From Shinisaurus crocodilurus (lineage: Eukaryota; Chordata; Lepidosauria; Squamata; Shinisauridae), in assembly GCA_021292165.1 (NCBI GenBank), contig CM037878.1:285953744-286017743 (forward strand): 64,000 nt of DNA, given 5' to 3'. The translations under genes and the position numbers were made by a program. Every line of letters starts with the position of its first letter. The first letter of the stretch is position 1. Positions 43,050 to 52,271 of this stretch are shown one piece after another. The notes below the pieces were generated by a model, which saw only the letters and a program-made list of their open reading frames with translations, had not been told where the DNA came from and did no database searches.

Positions 43050-43131
43050 ACCGTTTCTCGTTGTAAACCGCCAGGGAGCCTTTCGGCTGATGGGCGGTGA
43101 ACAAATATATTAAACAAATACTAAATAAATA
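43050..43131 (+). mobile_element. L2-like 3' tail
   Basis: TTGTAAACCGCCAGGGAGCC, then GCTGATGGGCGGTGAACAAA and TAAATAAATAG. Confidence 0.75.
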
Positions 43132-43134
43132 GCC

Positions 43135-43480
43135 ACACAGGAGGACACAGATCGGAACGCCCACCCCAAAATAATAATAATAAAAAAACTTCCAAGAGCA
43201 GACACAGGCATTTTTGCCGATCAAAATTCAAGGCACGCTTGTGCTTAAGATCGATCAGAGAGGGGCGTACCCAGAACAGCGACTCCGACAGAGATCCAGC
43301 AGGGGACCTCCTCGGGGAGTAGGTAACCCCAGCATGCCCCAGCTGCCAACTAAATTCATCTCTCGCCATGCACAGACCCCGGCACGACTGCTTGCACTCC
43401 TAGGAGACTGAGCGGAAGGCGGCATGCCTGCTTCGAATCTCCCAGGAGCCCAATTAATTAAGTTCTCCCAGCATGCTAAC
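43135..43480. other. Unclassified stretch
   Basis: Nothing recognised. Confidence 0.4.
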
Positions 43481-43483
43481 GCA

Positions 43484-43563
43484 ATCTTCCCCAACCTGCT
43501 GGTCCTCCAGATGTGTTGGGCTACTTGGGAGCTGGGGATGATGGGAGCTGAAGTTGCACCAGT
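43484..43563. mobile_element. Family D palindrome, decayed
   Basis: CTTCCCCAACCTGCTGGTCC, TCCAGATGTGTTGGGCTAC and the arm GGGGATGATGGGAGCTG. Confidence 0.65.
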
Positions 43564-43854
43564 TGGCAGTGACCGGCATAGGGGTTCTACGTTGTGGCAG
43601 CAGGATGCAGGAATAGCCCCATGGAGGTTTGCACACACCCCATATTTACAGATACACACTGAATGTCTAGGGAAGCAGGGCCTTTCCACGCACAGCACAA
43701 ACATGAAATGCGCTGTGGGGGCGGGGTAAGGTGGAGGAGGGAGGTGGCGCACCAGCCCGAGTATTGCTCCCACATCCTACTATTAATCACGATCCGCAAC
43801 AGTGTGAACAAAGCCCTGTTCGGCACTTAAAACATTTCACTTTGCAACGGAGCA

Positions 43855-44440
43855 TTTTTGCAAATGCAGAGCACCAGCAGCGCTAGGATACTTGAGAACG
43901 CGCGCCTTCTCCCTTATCAACCTGCCCGGTCACTGCGGTCATCAGATGGGCATGCACCTGCTGGCTCCGCATGGACCTACTGCCTGACTGGAGTCCACCC
44001 AGAGAAGAGCCTTCCATGTGGTGGCTCCCTCCCTGTGGAACTCCCTGCCTCTGGAGGTCAGGCAGGCACCAGCATTGTGTTCTTTCCAGCGCCTCCTGAA
44101 AACATCTTCATTTCAGAAAGACTTCCTTAGTTGACCAGCCACAGTTTCTATTGATATTCTGTTTTAATATAGTGTTTTATACTTTTTGCCTTTTTAATCT
44201 TTTTTTTAAATGGTGTTTTAAATCAGTGTTCTCCAACCTTGGGTCCCCAGGTGTTTTTGGCCTACAACTCCCAGCATGCCCCAGCCAGCTACGCTGGCTG
44301 GGGCATGCTGGGAGTTGTAGGCCAAAAACACCTGGGGACCCAAGGTTGGAGAACACTGATTTTAATTGTTGTACACCACCTTGATGGCTCTTCAGCAGAT
44401 AAGGCGGTATATAAATATTAAAAATAAATAAAATAAAATA
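43855..44440 (+). mobile_element. L2-like LINE 3' part, split by family A
   Basis: CTAGGATACTTGAGAACGCG, then CCCTTATCAACCTGCCCGGT and the AFHVVAPSLWNSLPLEV-type segment (44010-44060). The 3'UTR resumes after 44358 and ends GGCGGTATATAAATATTAAA. Confidence 0.85.
44224..44358. mobile_element. Family A palindromic hAT MITE
   Basis: 135 bp, loop TAC. Flanks TTTTAAAT and ATTTTAAT (6 of 8). CAGGTG/CACCTG are mirrored. Arms are perfectly complementary by eye. Confidence 0.97.
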
Positions 44441-44444
44441 TAGA

Positions 44445-44585
44445 AAGCTGCCGAGTGCCAGATCCGGCTACTTGTCCATCTCCTCAGGGTCCAGGGCAGA
44501 GGACTTTGCCATTAGCTGCTACCTGGAGATGCCGGGGATCGAACCTGGGACCTTCTGCGCTGAGCAGTGTTCCTGTTGCTGTGAC
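44445..44585 (-). mobile_element. tRNA-headed SINE, reverse
   Basis: CTGGAGATGCCGGGGATCGA, then ACCTGGGACCTTCTGC, is the complement of a tRNA-like B-box region. The preceding GAAAGCTGCCGAGTGCCAGA is the SINE body. Confidence 0.65.
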
Positions 44586-44682
44586 TCTGAGGAGGGCTGT
44601 TCTCAAAATGGGGTTGGTGGATAAGTTAATATTTAGTGCCACGGAGAGGTCCCTTTTCTTGCTTCTGCGATGGTACCGGGTT

Positions 44683-44858
44683 TATTTATTATATTTATAC
44701 CCCGCCTTTTTTCCAGCAAGGAACCCAAGGCGGCTTACATAATCCTCCTCCTCCTCTCCATGTTACCCTCACAACAACCCTGTGAGGTAGGTAAGGCTGA
44801 GAGTCAGTGACTGGCCCAAATTCACCCAGTGAGTTTCATGGCCGAGCGGGGACTAGTG
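44683..44858 (-). mobile_element. MIR-type CORE SINE, left arm of a SINE palindrome
   Basis: Reverse copy from TTTATTTATTATATTTATAC to CATGGCCGAGCGGGGACTA. It stops at the B box and joins a forward copy head-on. Confidence 0.92.
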
Positions 44859-45085
44859 TGGCGTAGTGGTGAGAGTGTTGGACTGGTACTCGGGAGATCC
44901 GGGTTCTAGTCCCCGTTCGGCCATGAAACTCACTGGGTGACTTTGGGCCAGTCACTGACTCTCAGCCTAACCTACCTCACAGGGTTGTTGTGAGGGTAAC
45001 ATGGAGAGGAGGAGGATTATGTAAGCCGCCTTGGGTTCCTTGCAGGAAAAAAGGCGGGGTATAAATATAGTAAATAAATAAATAT
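44858..45085 (+). mobile_element. MIR-type CORE SINE, right arm
   Basis: GTGTGGCGTAGTGGTGAGAG head, B box GGGTTCTAGTCCCC, CORE and tail GGGGTATAAATATAGTAAAT. Confidence 0.95.
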
Positions 45086-45144
45086 ACCTTCCCTCCTTAA
45101 GAGATAACAGGGCAGGCATCATATTAGAAACCACACTTTATGAC

Positions 45145-45264
45145 AGCCTTCTCCAACCTCATTCCCTCCAGATGTGTCTAGACTACAACTCCCAGCATCC
45201 CCCAGCTCATGCTGGTTGGGGGAGGACGCTGAGGGTTGTCGCCGACACACCTCCAGAGGGCACG
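45145..45264. mobile_element. Family D palindrome
   Basis: CAGCCTTCTCCAACCTCATTC, GACTACAACTCCCAGCATCC, the complementary arm and CCTCCAGAGGGCA. Confidence 0.75.
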
Positions 45265-45427
45265 GCATCGGGGAAGGGCTGTCTTATGAACTGGATGCCA
45301 AGGCCTGTTCCCACCAACTATGGGAACTCTTTGCGATGGCTCAGTGGCAAGGGAATGCACTCTGTACCTGCTCAGAGGCACGTTCATCTGTTCTTACTTC
45401 ATGTCTTCCAGGGCTGAATCCCGGCAA

Positions 45428-45555
45428 TTTATTTATTTATTATATTTATACCCCACCTTTTTTTCGGCAAGGAACCCAAGGCGGCTTACATAATCCTCTT
45501 CCTCCTCCTCTCCATTTTATCCTCACAACAACCCTGTGAGGCAGGTTAGGCAATG
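45428..45555 (-). mobile_element. MIR-type CORE SINE, truncated
   Basis: TTTATTTATTATATTTATAC through CTCACAACAACCCTGTGAG to GGTTAGGCAATGAG. The head is missing. Confidence 0.88.
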
Positions 45556-45559
45556 AGAA

Positions 45560-46250
45560 TAAATGCTAAATACAAAACCTGTCTCAACTGGGGGGAGGGG
45601 GGGGAATTACTGGATTATGGAAATGGTTTCGTCTTAAGAGCATCCAGTCTGCATTCAATGCAGACCAGAAAGAGGGAAGAGGGAAAGCAGCTGGAGAATG
45701 ACAAAGGATAAAGTAGAACAGATAAAGTAAAAGAATGTAGACAAGCAAGAAAAAGCCAGCTTGTATAGGAAACAAGATCTGCGGGATACTAAAGCCATGC
45801 CAAGTGACAGGAAATAGATTAATAATAATAAAAAAATCATTTTTAGAGGAAAACATGGAGAAAGCTCAAAGACCCGGGAGCAGGGAGAGAAAGGAAACAA
45901 CGGACTGATAATAAATCAAGATGGTTTGGAATAGAGGAACTAAGTAGCTGTTAAGTAGAAAGACACATTAAATGCGAGGGGAGAAGGCCTCCACATACGC
46001 TTGAAAGGTATTTGCCTTTACAATTTCTTCCAATGTCCAGCAACTGAACCTCAGAATTAAAGAACAGGTCCTGGAGTTCAGTTTTCACACACACCCACCC
46101 CCACTGAAAACAATCCCTATTCAGGGCAAAAAAGTGGACACCTTTATCACAAGGACTAGAAACTTGCAGACACACATTACTGCAGAGAACAGCAGGGAGG
46201 CTGTTCCGTTGGCTTAATCCATGGGAGGCATGCAACAGAGAGGATAAGAA
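45560..46250. other. Unclassified stretch
   Basis: A G-run at 45591-45604. AT-rich in the middle. No family recognised. Confidence 0.4.
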
Positions 46251-46256
46251 CAAAGG

Positions 46257-46350
46257 AAAATAAGAAGAGCCCTGCTGGATCAGGCCAAGGGTCCATCTAG
46301 TCCAGCATTCTGTTTGCACAGAGGCCAACCAGCTGCCCACGGGATCACAT
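46257..46350 (-). mobile_element. CR1-like LINE 3' fragment
   Basis: AAGAAGAGCCCTGCTGGATC, then CCATCTAGTCCAGCATTCTG and CCAACCAGCTGCCCACGGGA. Confidence 0.88.
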
Positions 46351-46431
46351 CTGCAGGGTCTGGATTCCTGTTGCCAGCGCATGTTGTTTGCTTGGTCATG
46401 CAAAAAGTGATCCACTCTCTCACGGGTAGGC

Positions 46432-46545
46432 AACCCAGGGTCTCTTCGGATGCTATGCACTATGACTCCCAGCAGCCCCAGGCAGCACGCCAACGGTCAG
46501 GCATTATGGGAGTTGTAGTCCAAAACACCCAGAAGGAACTGGGCT
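46432..46545. mobile_element. Family D palindrome, decayed
   Basis: GGCAACCCAGGGTCTCTTCG, CTCCCAGCAGCCCC, CCAACGGTCAGG and TTATGGGAGTTGTAGTCC. Confidence 0.75.
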
Positions 46546-46549
46546 GTTG

Positions 46550-47005
46550 CCTTACCCCTGTTCTAAGTTTTTATATACCTTGGCACTTGGTAGGGGATGA
46601 CGGGGTCACAATCGCCTATGATGGCTGGTGGCTACCGCAGTTTGGTTCACACCCCTGAAAAAGTACGCACCCCCACCCACCTCAATTTTTTTGCAAATGT
46701 ACAGAAGATGCCCAGCATAATCTGCAGTTTAGAGCTTGGACAGAATACCGGGAATCTGAAGCAAGCTGCAGCCCGGGTGCCATTTGCCTCTGTGTGTGTG
46801 CTTGCTACCCACCTGCCCATTTAAAAAATAAACCCAACATTTTTACATAATCCAGGGCAGCACAGAGCATCTAACCGCCCCAGGGCTGAAAGAAAGCTAA
46901 AAAGGAACAGAGAAGGGATCCCTACGCAAGCAGCATCAACAACAGAACGCCAATCCCAATCGCCACCCCACTCACCCCGCTCTTCCCCCTCTTAAGGCTC
47001 AGCAC
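46550..47005. other. Unclassified stretch
   Basis: Nothing recognised. Confidence 0.4.
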
Positions 47006-47009
47006 ACCA

Positions 47010-47112
47010 CACAGTCTCAGGCTGCGAGCTGATGCACAACTTACCGGGGAGCAAGCCCCATGGAGCACAATGGGACTTACTTCCAAGTAAACACGCAGAG
47101 CACTGCGCTGCC
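47010..47112. mobile_element. Family C MITE, decayed
   Basis: CTTACCGGGGAGCAAGCCCC, then CAATGGGACTTACTTCCAAG and TAAACACGCAGAGCACTGCGC. Confidence 0.7.
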
Positions 47113-47269
47113 TGCCAACGGCGGGCCCCCCCAAACAGAGAAAGGCAAAACACAGCCTGGTCACAACAAGACGGAAAAAGGAAGAGCGCGTCGCGTGTAT
47201 GTGTGTGAGTGTGCGTGCGCGCTCGCGCGCGCGGTCAGCGGGAAGCCCCTCCGCCGCCTCTGCTTGCAC

Positions 47270-47404
47270 GCAGCCTTCTCCACGTTGGCCCTCCAGGTGT
47301 GTCGGGTCTACAACGCCCATCATCTCCCGCCAGGCTGGGGAGGGGGTGGGGGTTATGGGAGTTGCAGCCCAACACATCTGCAAGGCGCCCGGTTGGAGAA
47401 GGCT
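47270..47404. mobile_element. Family D palindrome within the CpG island
   Basis: CAGCCTTCTCCACGTTGGCC start and CGGTTGGAGAAGGCTG end form inverted termini. The core is CTACAACGCCCATCATCTCC and its complement. Confidence 0.85.
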
Positions 47405-47756
47405 GAAAAATCCTCCGCCCCCGCTTCGAAATAACCGAAAATGAAAGCCAAACAGCAGCCCTCCGCCGCATTATTTTGGGGTTGTGTTTTTTTTTTGTGT
47501 GTGTTCAAATCGCTTCCTCTACGGCGCGTACACACATGCGCCGCGTTTTGCGTGCGGGAGATGCGTGTATGCCGGAGGGCAGGGCTGCAAAGGGCAGCCT
47601 TTTGAGCTACCTCTCCAGCTGCAGGGCATCCTCCGGGGCTAACACCCACTCCCACCCCCTTGGCTCGGGAGCTCTGCAAAGCTCTCCATAGGAACGAGAG
47701 AGAGAGAGAAAGAAACCGGATTCACGCCGATCTGCCTGGCCAGTTCCGCATCTCAC

Positions 47757-47905
47757 CTTCCCTGCAAGGCACCCGGCGCCGCTGGCGGAGACTTGCTCGC
47801 TTTTTCTGTCTTCAGCACTTTGCTTGCGCGGGGGCGGGGCTTCGCAAGGTAATCGGGGCGGGGCTTAGGCCAAGGGGTGGGGCGAGAGCTGGCGCAGGCG
47901 CCTAA
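47757..47905 (-). other. Candidate untranslated exon 1 of CAPN5 (upstream limit uncertain)
   Basis: On the minus strand a splice donor reads GGGAAG|GTGAGA, with the last exonic base at 47757. It lies just downstream (in minus orientation) of a GC-box cluster. CAPN5 in other vertebrates is generally described with a noncoding first exon far upstream of the ATG exon, so this is the natural partner of the acceptor at 23921. The implied intron is about 23.8 kb. The transcription start is a guess placed at the GC boxes. It could instead be an unrelated minus-strand transcript, or the promoter could serve a plus-strand gene. Confidence 0.45.
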
Positions 47906-47998
47906 GGCGCAGTGGCGGCCGCGGGAGTATCGTCATTCATAGAATCCTTTCATTCATTCATTCGCTCTCCGGGGAGCGGCAGGTGGAAGGCGTGATGA

Positions 47999-48105
47999 AA
48001 GTTTCTGCCTGCAATCCCCCGACGCCCGCTTACCTGGGAGTAAGCCCCGCTGAACTCTATAGGGTTCACTTCTGAGGAGACACGTCTGGGGGATTGGGCC
48101 CCGAG
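47999..48105. mobile_element. Family C MITE
   Basis: CTGCAATCCCCCGACGCCC, TTACCTGGGAGTAAGCCCC, TTCACTTCTGAGGAGACACG and GGGGGATTGGGCC. Confidence 0.75.
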
Positions 48106-48119
48106 CGAATCCCGTAACC

Positions 48120-48285
48120 CGATCTTACTATATTTATTTTATTTATTCACAGCATTTTTACCCAGCTCTTCAGCCAAAAAAAAAAAAAGCTCCAAAGAGT
48201 GGCTTCCAGAGATTAATATTTAGACAGTCCCTGCCCTCAGGCTTACAATCTAAAAGACATGACACAAGAGGAAAAGGGGTTGGGA
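48120..48285 (-). mobile_element. L2-like 3' tail
   Basis: TTTATTTTATTTATTCACAG, TTTTTACCCAGCTCTTCAGC, CCTGCCCTCAGGCTTACAAT. Confidence 0.65.
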
Positions 48286-48443
48286 GGGAGGAGGAGGAAG
48301 AAAGCAAAACTCAGACACCACTCCCCAGGCAGCACAGGGAGGGTGTGTTGGACTTTGTCTGTGTGCTAAAGACTATCAAAGGCCGGGAAGGCCGCAGTGA
48401 TGTGTTCATCTCATATCCGATATCAATCTATATTTATATCCTA

Positions 48444-48650
48444 ATAGGAACATCGGAAAGATGCCTTATCCCGAGTATGACGCTTGGTCTATCTGGTCCA
48501 GTATTGTTGACGCTGACCGGCAGCAACAGCTCTCCGGGGGTTTCAGGCAGGAGTTTTTCTTGCCCCCACCTGGAGATGCCCGGGATTGAACAGGGGACCT
48601 TTTGTATGCACAATAGGGGCTCTACCACTGACCTAAGGCCTCTTCTCTTA
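48444..48650 (-). mobile_element. tRNA-headed SINE, reverse
   Basis: GGAACATCGGAAAGATGCCT body, CCTGGAGATGCCCGGGATTG and GGGGCTCTACCACTGACCTA give the complement of a tRNA-like head (A box TAGGTCAGTGGTAGAGC, B box GTTCAATCCC). Confidence 0.75.
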
Positions 48651-48671
48651 TTATCATCATAATAAGGTAAC

Positions 48672-48810
48672 AAGGATCCAATCCGGTGCATGTTTAGACA
48701 GAAAAAAAGTCCTACAACTCCCAGCATGCCCCAGCCAGCATAGCTGGCTGGGGCATGCTGGGAGTTGTAGGACTTTTTTTTCTGTCTAAACATGCACCGG
48801 ATTGTGCCTT
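48672..48810. mobile_element. Family B palindrome
   Basis: Ends AAGGATCCAATCCGGTGCATG and CATGCACCGGATTGTGCCTT. The family A-type core has loop ATA. The private change CCGGTGCA/TGCACCGG is mirrored in both arms. No clear TTA duplication. Confidence 0.88.
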
Positions 48811-48814
48811 CAGG

Positions 48815-49130
48815 GACTTATTGCCTCCTTCGTGGGACAATGGCCTATTTGCCTGACTCCAAAAGTTCAGTTGGAAATAAGAAAAGCTGATCAAAATTGC
48901 ATCGGGCCCATAATTGCATCGGGCCCGTATTGAGCCATGTTCCTTAGCTTGACACAAAGTGCAGCTTGACGGCCCATCACAGAGAAGTCACCCCTCTAAG
49001 AAACATCACTTTGTACTGCATAATCAAAGAGCAGATTTCTAATATCGGGGCCTGCTCCAGTTGGACTCCCCACCCCCTGGGGAGATGAGAGGGGAAGCAG
49101 CGCCATTCCACCAACCCAGCTGGAAGTCTA
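48815..49130. other. Unclassified stretch
   Basis: A direct repeat AATTGCATCGGGCCC lies at 48895 and 48913. Otherwise nothing recognised. Confidence 0.4.
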
Positions 49131-49134
49131 CTTC

Positions 49135-49232
49135 AGGGACCGCCTTGTTTTACTGATTGGTTGTAAGCTGTTCTGGGAGCCTTTTTTTCGACTGAGGAGC
49201 AGGATAAAAATACTTTAAATAAATAAATAACA
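49135..49232 (+). mobile_element. L2-like 3' tail
   Basis: GGACCGCCTTGTTTTACTGA, TTGTAAGCTGTTCTGGGAGC, ACTTTAAATAAATAAATAAC. Confidence 0.75.
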
Positions 49233-49234
49233 CA

Positions 49235-50285
49235 ATTTTTAAGTCAACCAAATCCTCTAAGAATCCATTAAAACCCCATTGATCAAGAGAACCAAGCTGG
49301 TTTCAGTTTGTTTCCACTCAAGGAGTATCGAAAGATATCAATAAATTGATCCTGAAAAAGTCAAATTTCTTTCACCTGCTCCATATAACATCAGCATAAT
49401 ATCAGTCATCCACAATTTCCCTGGGGGGTATATCTCTTCAAATCTGGGCAATGTGCACGGGTTGTTGAAATCTTAAATGTTTTAGGATCTAAGAGTACAA
49501 TGTTGGCTGGACCACCAAACCACTTAAACTGGAATGTTTCTACATCATCAATTTTGGCAGTACCAAACCTGCTTATGTTGCACTATATAGCATCTCTCAC
49601 GCGGTTTGCAGATTGCTTTGTTTGTGCGGGCAAAACGAGAGGCATAAAGATGTACCTGGACCCCTCAAAGACCAAGACAGCCTGGCGATATGGTGGTTTA
49701 AAGAAGGATCAAGCTGCAAACCAGTTAAGGTAGATAAGTATGATAGGCTTTGCAAGACATGTACGATTAGGATTTGCAAACAGTACCGGAACTGAGTAGA
49801 ATTCCAAAACACAGGCAGGAATACCAAAACACATATCTTGGACAACTGAAATTCTTCTCATCTTTTCAATCATTGGTACCTACATTCAAATCTAATGGTT
49901 AGTTTTGGGGTGCTTGTCTGTTTTTGTTCCGGTCAATTGGCTGGGATGTGTTTTATTTGTGTGCCAAGCTTCCTATGTATTGCTCTTATTTAGGTTAGGC
50001 AAGATAAGGATTGCAAGATGCCCAGCTGCAAATCTAATTCAGGTAAGGGAGGGAGGCACTGCAAGAGTTCTTCTGCAAGTCAATTCATGGTGCAGATGAG
50101 AGCAAACTCAATTCTGAGCAGACGCGCTTACAATCGCAAGGCACGAACTTGCAGAGAGAGCAGGAGATGGCTTGGACAGCTGCAAACCAGGAAATTCTCT
50201 GTTCAAATCTTGGGGCTGTGAACTGACAAGCTGGCCTAAGGTAAGCCCCTACTCTCTCAGTCACACACACACGATCTACTTAATA
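49235..50285. other. Unclassified, AT-rich, 1 kb
   Basis: Short cysteine-containing frames overlap at 49500-49795 (CFVCAG in one frame, LCKTCTIRIC in another). They are faintly like the zinc-rich tail of some transposases, but they lie in different frames and I do not assign a family. Confidence 0.35.
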
Positions 50286-50291
50286 AATTTA

Positions 50292-50425
50292 GGACACAAT
50301 CTTATGCAAGTTTGAATAGAAAAAAGGCCTACAACTCCCAGCATGCCCCAGCCAGCTATGCTGGCTGGGGCATGCTGGGAGTTGTAGGCCTTTCTTTCTG
50401 TCTAAACTTGCATAGGATTGTTCCT
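50292..50425. mobile_element. Family B palindrome
   Basis: TTA on both sides (50289-50291, 50426-50428). Ends GGACACAATCTTATGCAAG and CTTGCATAGGATTGTTCC. Core as in family A, with loop TAT. Confidence 0.88.
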
Positions 50426-50500
50426 TTAATTCCATTTCTATGCCACCCATTAGCTGAAGCTCTCTGGGCAGTTAATAAGGATAACAACACAGCCCGTCTT
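50426..50500 (-). mobile_element. L2-like 3' tail fragment
   Basis: CATTTCTATGCCACCCATTAG, then CTGAAGCTCTCTGGGCAGTT. Confidence 0.6.
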
Positions 50501-50592
50501 AAGTGAAGCGCTTTGAACACTCCCAAAGTGCTATATGAATGCTTATCTGTACATATCGCTACGAAAAACCAAACCTACTGGACTTTCAGACT

Positions 50593-51413
50593 GCAGTCAG
50601 TCAGTCAGGCGATCACTCGTGACCGAGTAAGATTGTCTTCCAGGATAAATTTTTTTTTTACAAAAAGGAGATTTTAAAAGGAGGAAAATTCTAAAGAAAA
50701 TTGTGTAGACTCTAGCGATGGGTCCGTAAGTGACTGTGGAGGCCAATTCTAGATCCACACAGCTTCCCACAGTGAGGACACAGGTTACCGGATGGAAGAT
50801 GGTCCTGTAAAGGATTCATTTGACGTGTTTTTCGCTTAGCACGTTTCTCCCTTTCACCTTGCACTCGGGCTTCTTCAAAGTCCATGGAACCTTTGTGAAA
50901 GGCCAACCTCCAGTTAGATCGTTCATGGGCCAGAGCTTCCCAGTTTTTGATGTTTATGTTGCATTTTTTTAGATTAGCCTTAAGAACATCTTTAAACCTC
51001 TTATATTGACCACCGATATTCCGCTTTCCATCCTTGAGTTGGGAATAAAGTAACTGCTTTGGGGGACGGCAGTCAGGCATTCGAACAACATGACCGGTCC
51101 ACTGAAGTTGGCGTTGAAGGATCATTTTTTCAACGCTAGTAGTCTTGGCTTCTTCCAGTACCAGGGCCGGTGCTACCATTAGGCCAACTAGGCGGCTGCC
51201 TAGGGCGCAGGGCTAAAGGGGGCGCCAGGAGCATAGGGCTGGAGGGAGGGAGGGCTCAAGTGGGAAGGGGGGGCGCCAGATATCTGATCTTGCCTAGGGC
51301 ACCAAACTGCCTTGCACCGGCCCTGTCCAGTACACTGACATTTGTTCGCCTATCTTCCCAAGTAATTCGCAGGATTTTCCGGAGGCAACGTTGATGAAAT
51401 CTTTCAAGGAGTT
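50593..51413 (-). mobile_element. LINE-X copy 4, split by a small hAT
   Basis: The minus-strand frame 50712-51179 encodes the complete C-terminal part, from EEAKTTSVEKMILQRQLQ to the finger CPHCGKLC and HSHLRTHR, without a stop. Upstream coding resumes beyond the 164-bp insertion (51334-51413: the segment encoding RFHQRCLRKILRITW-like sequence). The 3' tail at 50593-50612 is (CAGT)n rather than (TGA)n in plus-strand reading. Confidence 0.9.
51162..51325. mobile_element. Small hAT MITE inserted in LINE-X
   Basis: Ends CAGGGCCGGTGC and GCACCGGCCCTG. Perfect duplications TCCAGTAC (51154-51161, 51326-51333). Internal TAGGCGGCTGCCTAGGGCGC and GCCTAGGGCACC are partly complementary. Confidence 0.95.
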
Positions 51414-51644
51414 GGAGGTGAATACTCCCTTGGATACCCCAGGCAGTCTCAGGTTAATATAAATCCTGTGCAGCGCAGTATCTTTCTTTTGTTTGCAGTA
51501 CACCAGGAAGTGGTTTCTTTCTTGCATTAATTCGAAGGACCATTAGCTTAACAATTCCTGAAGCAGACCGGCACAGCAGGAAGTAAGTTTATTGTGTGCG
51601 GGGACAGGTATTGAAGAATGCTCCTGCAACACGCATACATGTTT

Positions 51645-52213
51645 TATTTATTTATTATATTTTTAAATCGCCCATCTGGCCGGTCACCCGGCCACCCTGG
51701 GGGGCGATGTACAGCAGAATAAAATACAATAAAACACCATTAAAACACAATTAAAACAGACACAATTAAAACAATATCAAAGGGTTTTTTTTAAAAAAAA
51801 TTCTAACCCACCCCATATTTCCGCCTGAAAAAACATGTTTTTAAAGCACGGTGGAAGCTCATCAAGGAGGGGGCATGGCGAAGGTCACTGGGGAGGGAGT
51901 TCCATAACTTGGGGGCCGCCACAGAGAAGGCCCTCTTCCTAGTCCCCACCAGCCTGGCTGCTCTGGCTGATGGGATAAGGAGAAGGCCGTCCGTGGCAGA
52001 CCTTGTTGAGCGGCCTACTTGATGTTGCTGGAGGCGCTCCTTGAGATAGACTGGACCGGAGCCGTGTAGGGTTTTAAAGGTCAAAAACAACACCTTGAAT
52101 TCGGCCCGGCAAGCAACTGGTAGCCAGTGTAGCTCCTTGAGCACTGGAGTGATGCGATCTCGCTGGCGGCTGCCTTTAACCAGGCGAGTCGCCGCGTTCT
52201 GTACCAGCTATTA
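51645..52213 (-). mobile_element. L2-like LINE 3' part with ORF remnant
   Basis: The minus frame 51803-52144 (113 codons) reads LKELHWLPVACRAEFKVLFL and RAFSVAAPKLWNSLPSDLRH. It is nearly the same sequence as the copy at 14.0 kb. Confidence 0.92.
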
Positions 52214-52271
52214 AGCACGCTAAAGACTTTCCTGGCATAGCAGGTGAAGGGAGAAAGCCTTCACAGTACAG

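Larger units (their letters stand above)
47185..48000. promoter_or_regulatory. CpG-rich island with GC boxes
   Basis: CpG dinucleotides are dense here and scarce elsewhere in the window. Two GGGGCGGGGC boxes lie at about 47831-47840 and 47855-47864. A GCGCAGGCGC site resembling an NRF1 half-palindrome pair lies at about 47893-47902, and GGCGCC and GCGGCCGC sites are nearby. No TATA box is evident. This is the only sequence in the window that looks like a housekeeping-type promoter. The minus-strand donor inside it suggests it drives CAPN5. A palindromic repeat (47270-47404) sits within its left part. Confidence 0.6.

Noticed and set aside
24000..47000. OMP gene, which neighbours or nests in CAPN5 in other vertebrates
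   Set aside because: I looked for its protein blocks in the available frames and saw none.
49500..49795. PiggyBac-like cysteine-rich C-terminus
   Set aside because: The cysteine pairs fall in different frames and no DDD-domain blocks or TTAA-flanked ends were seen.
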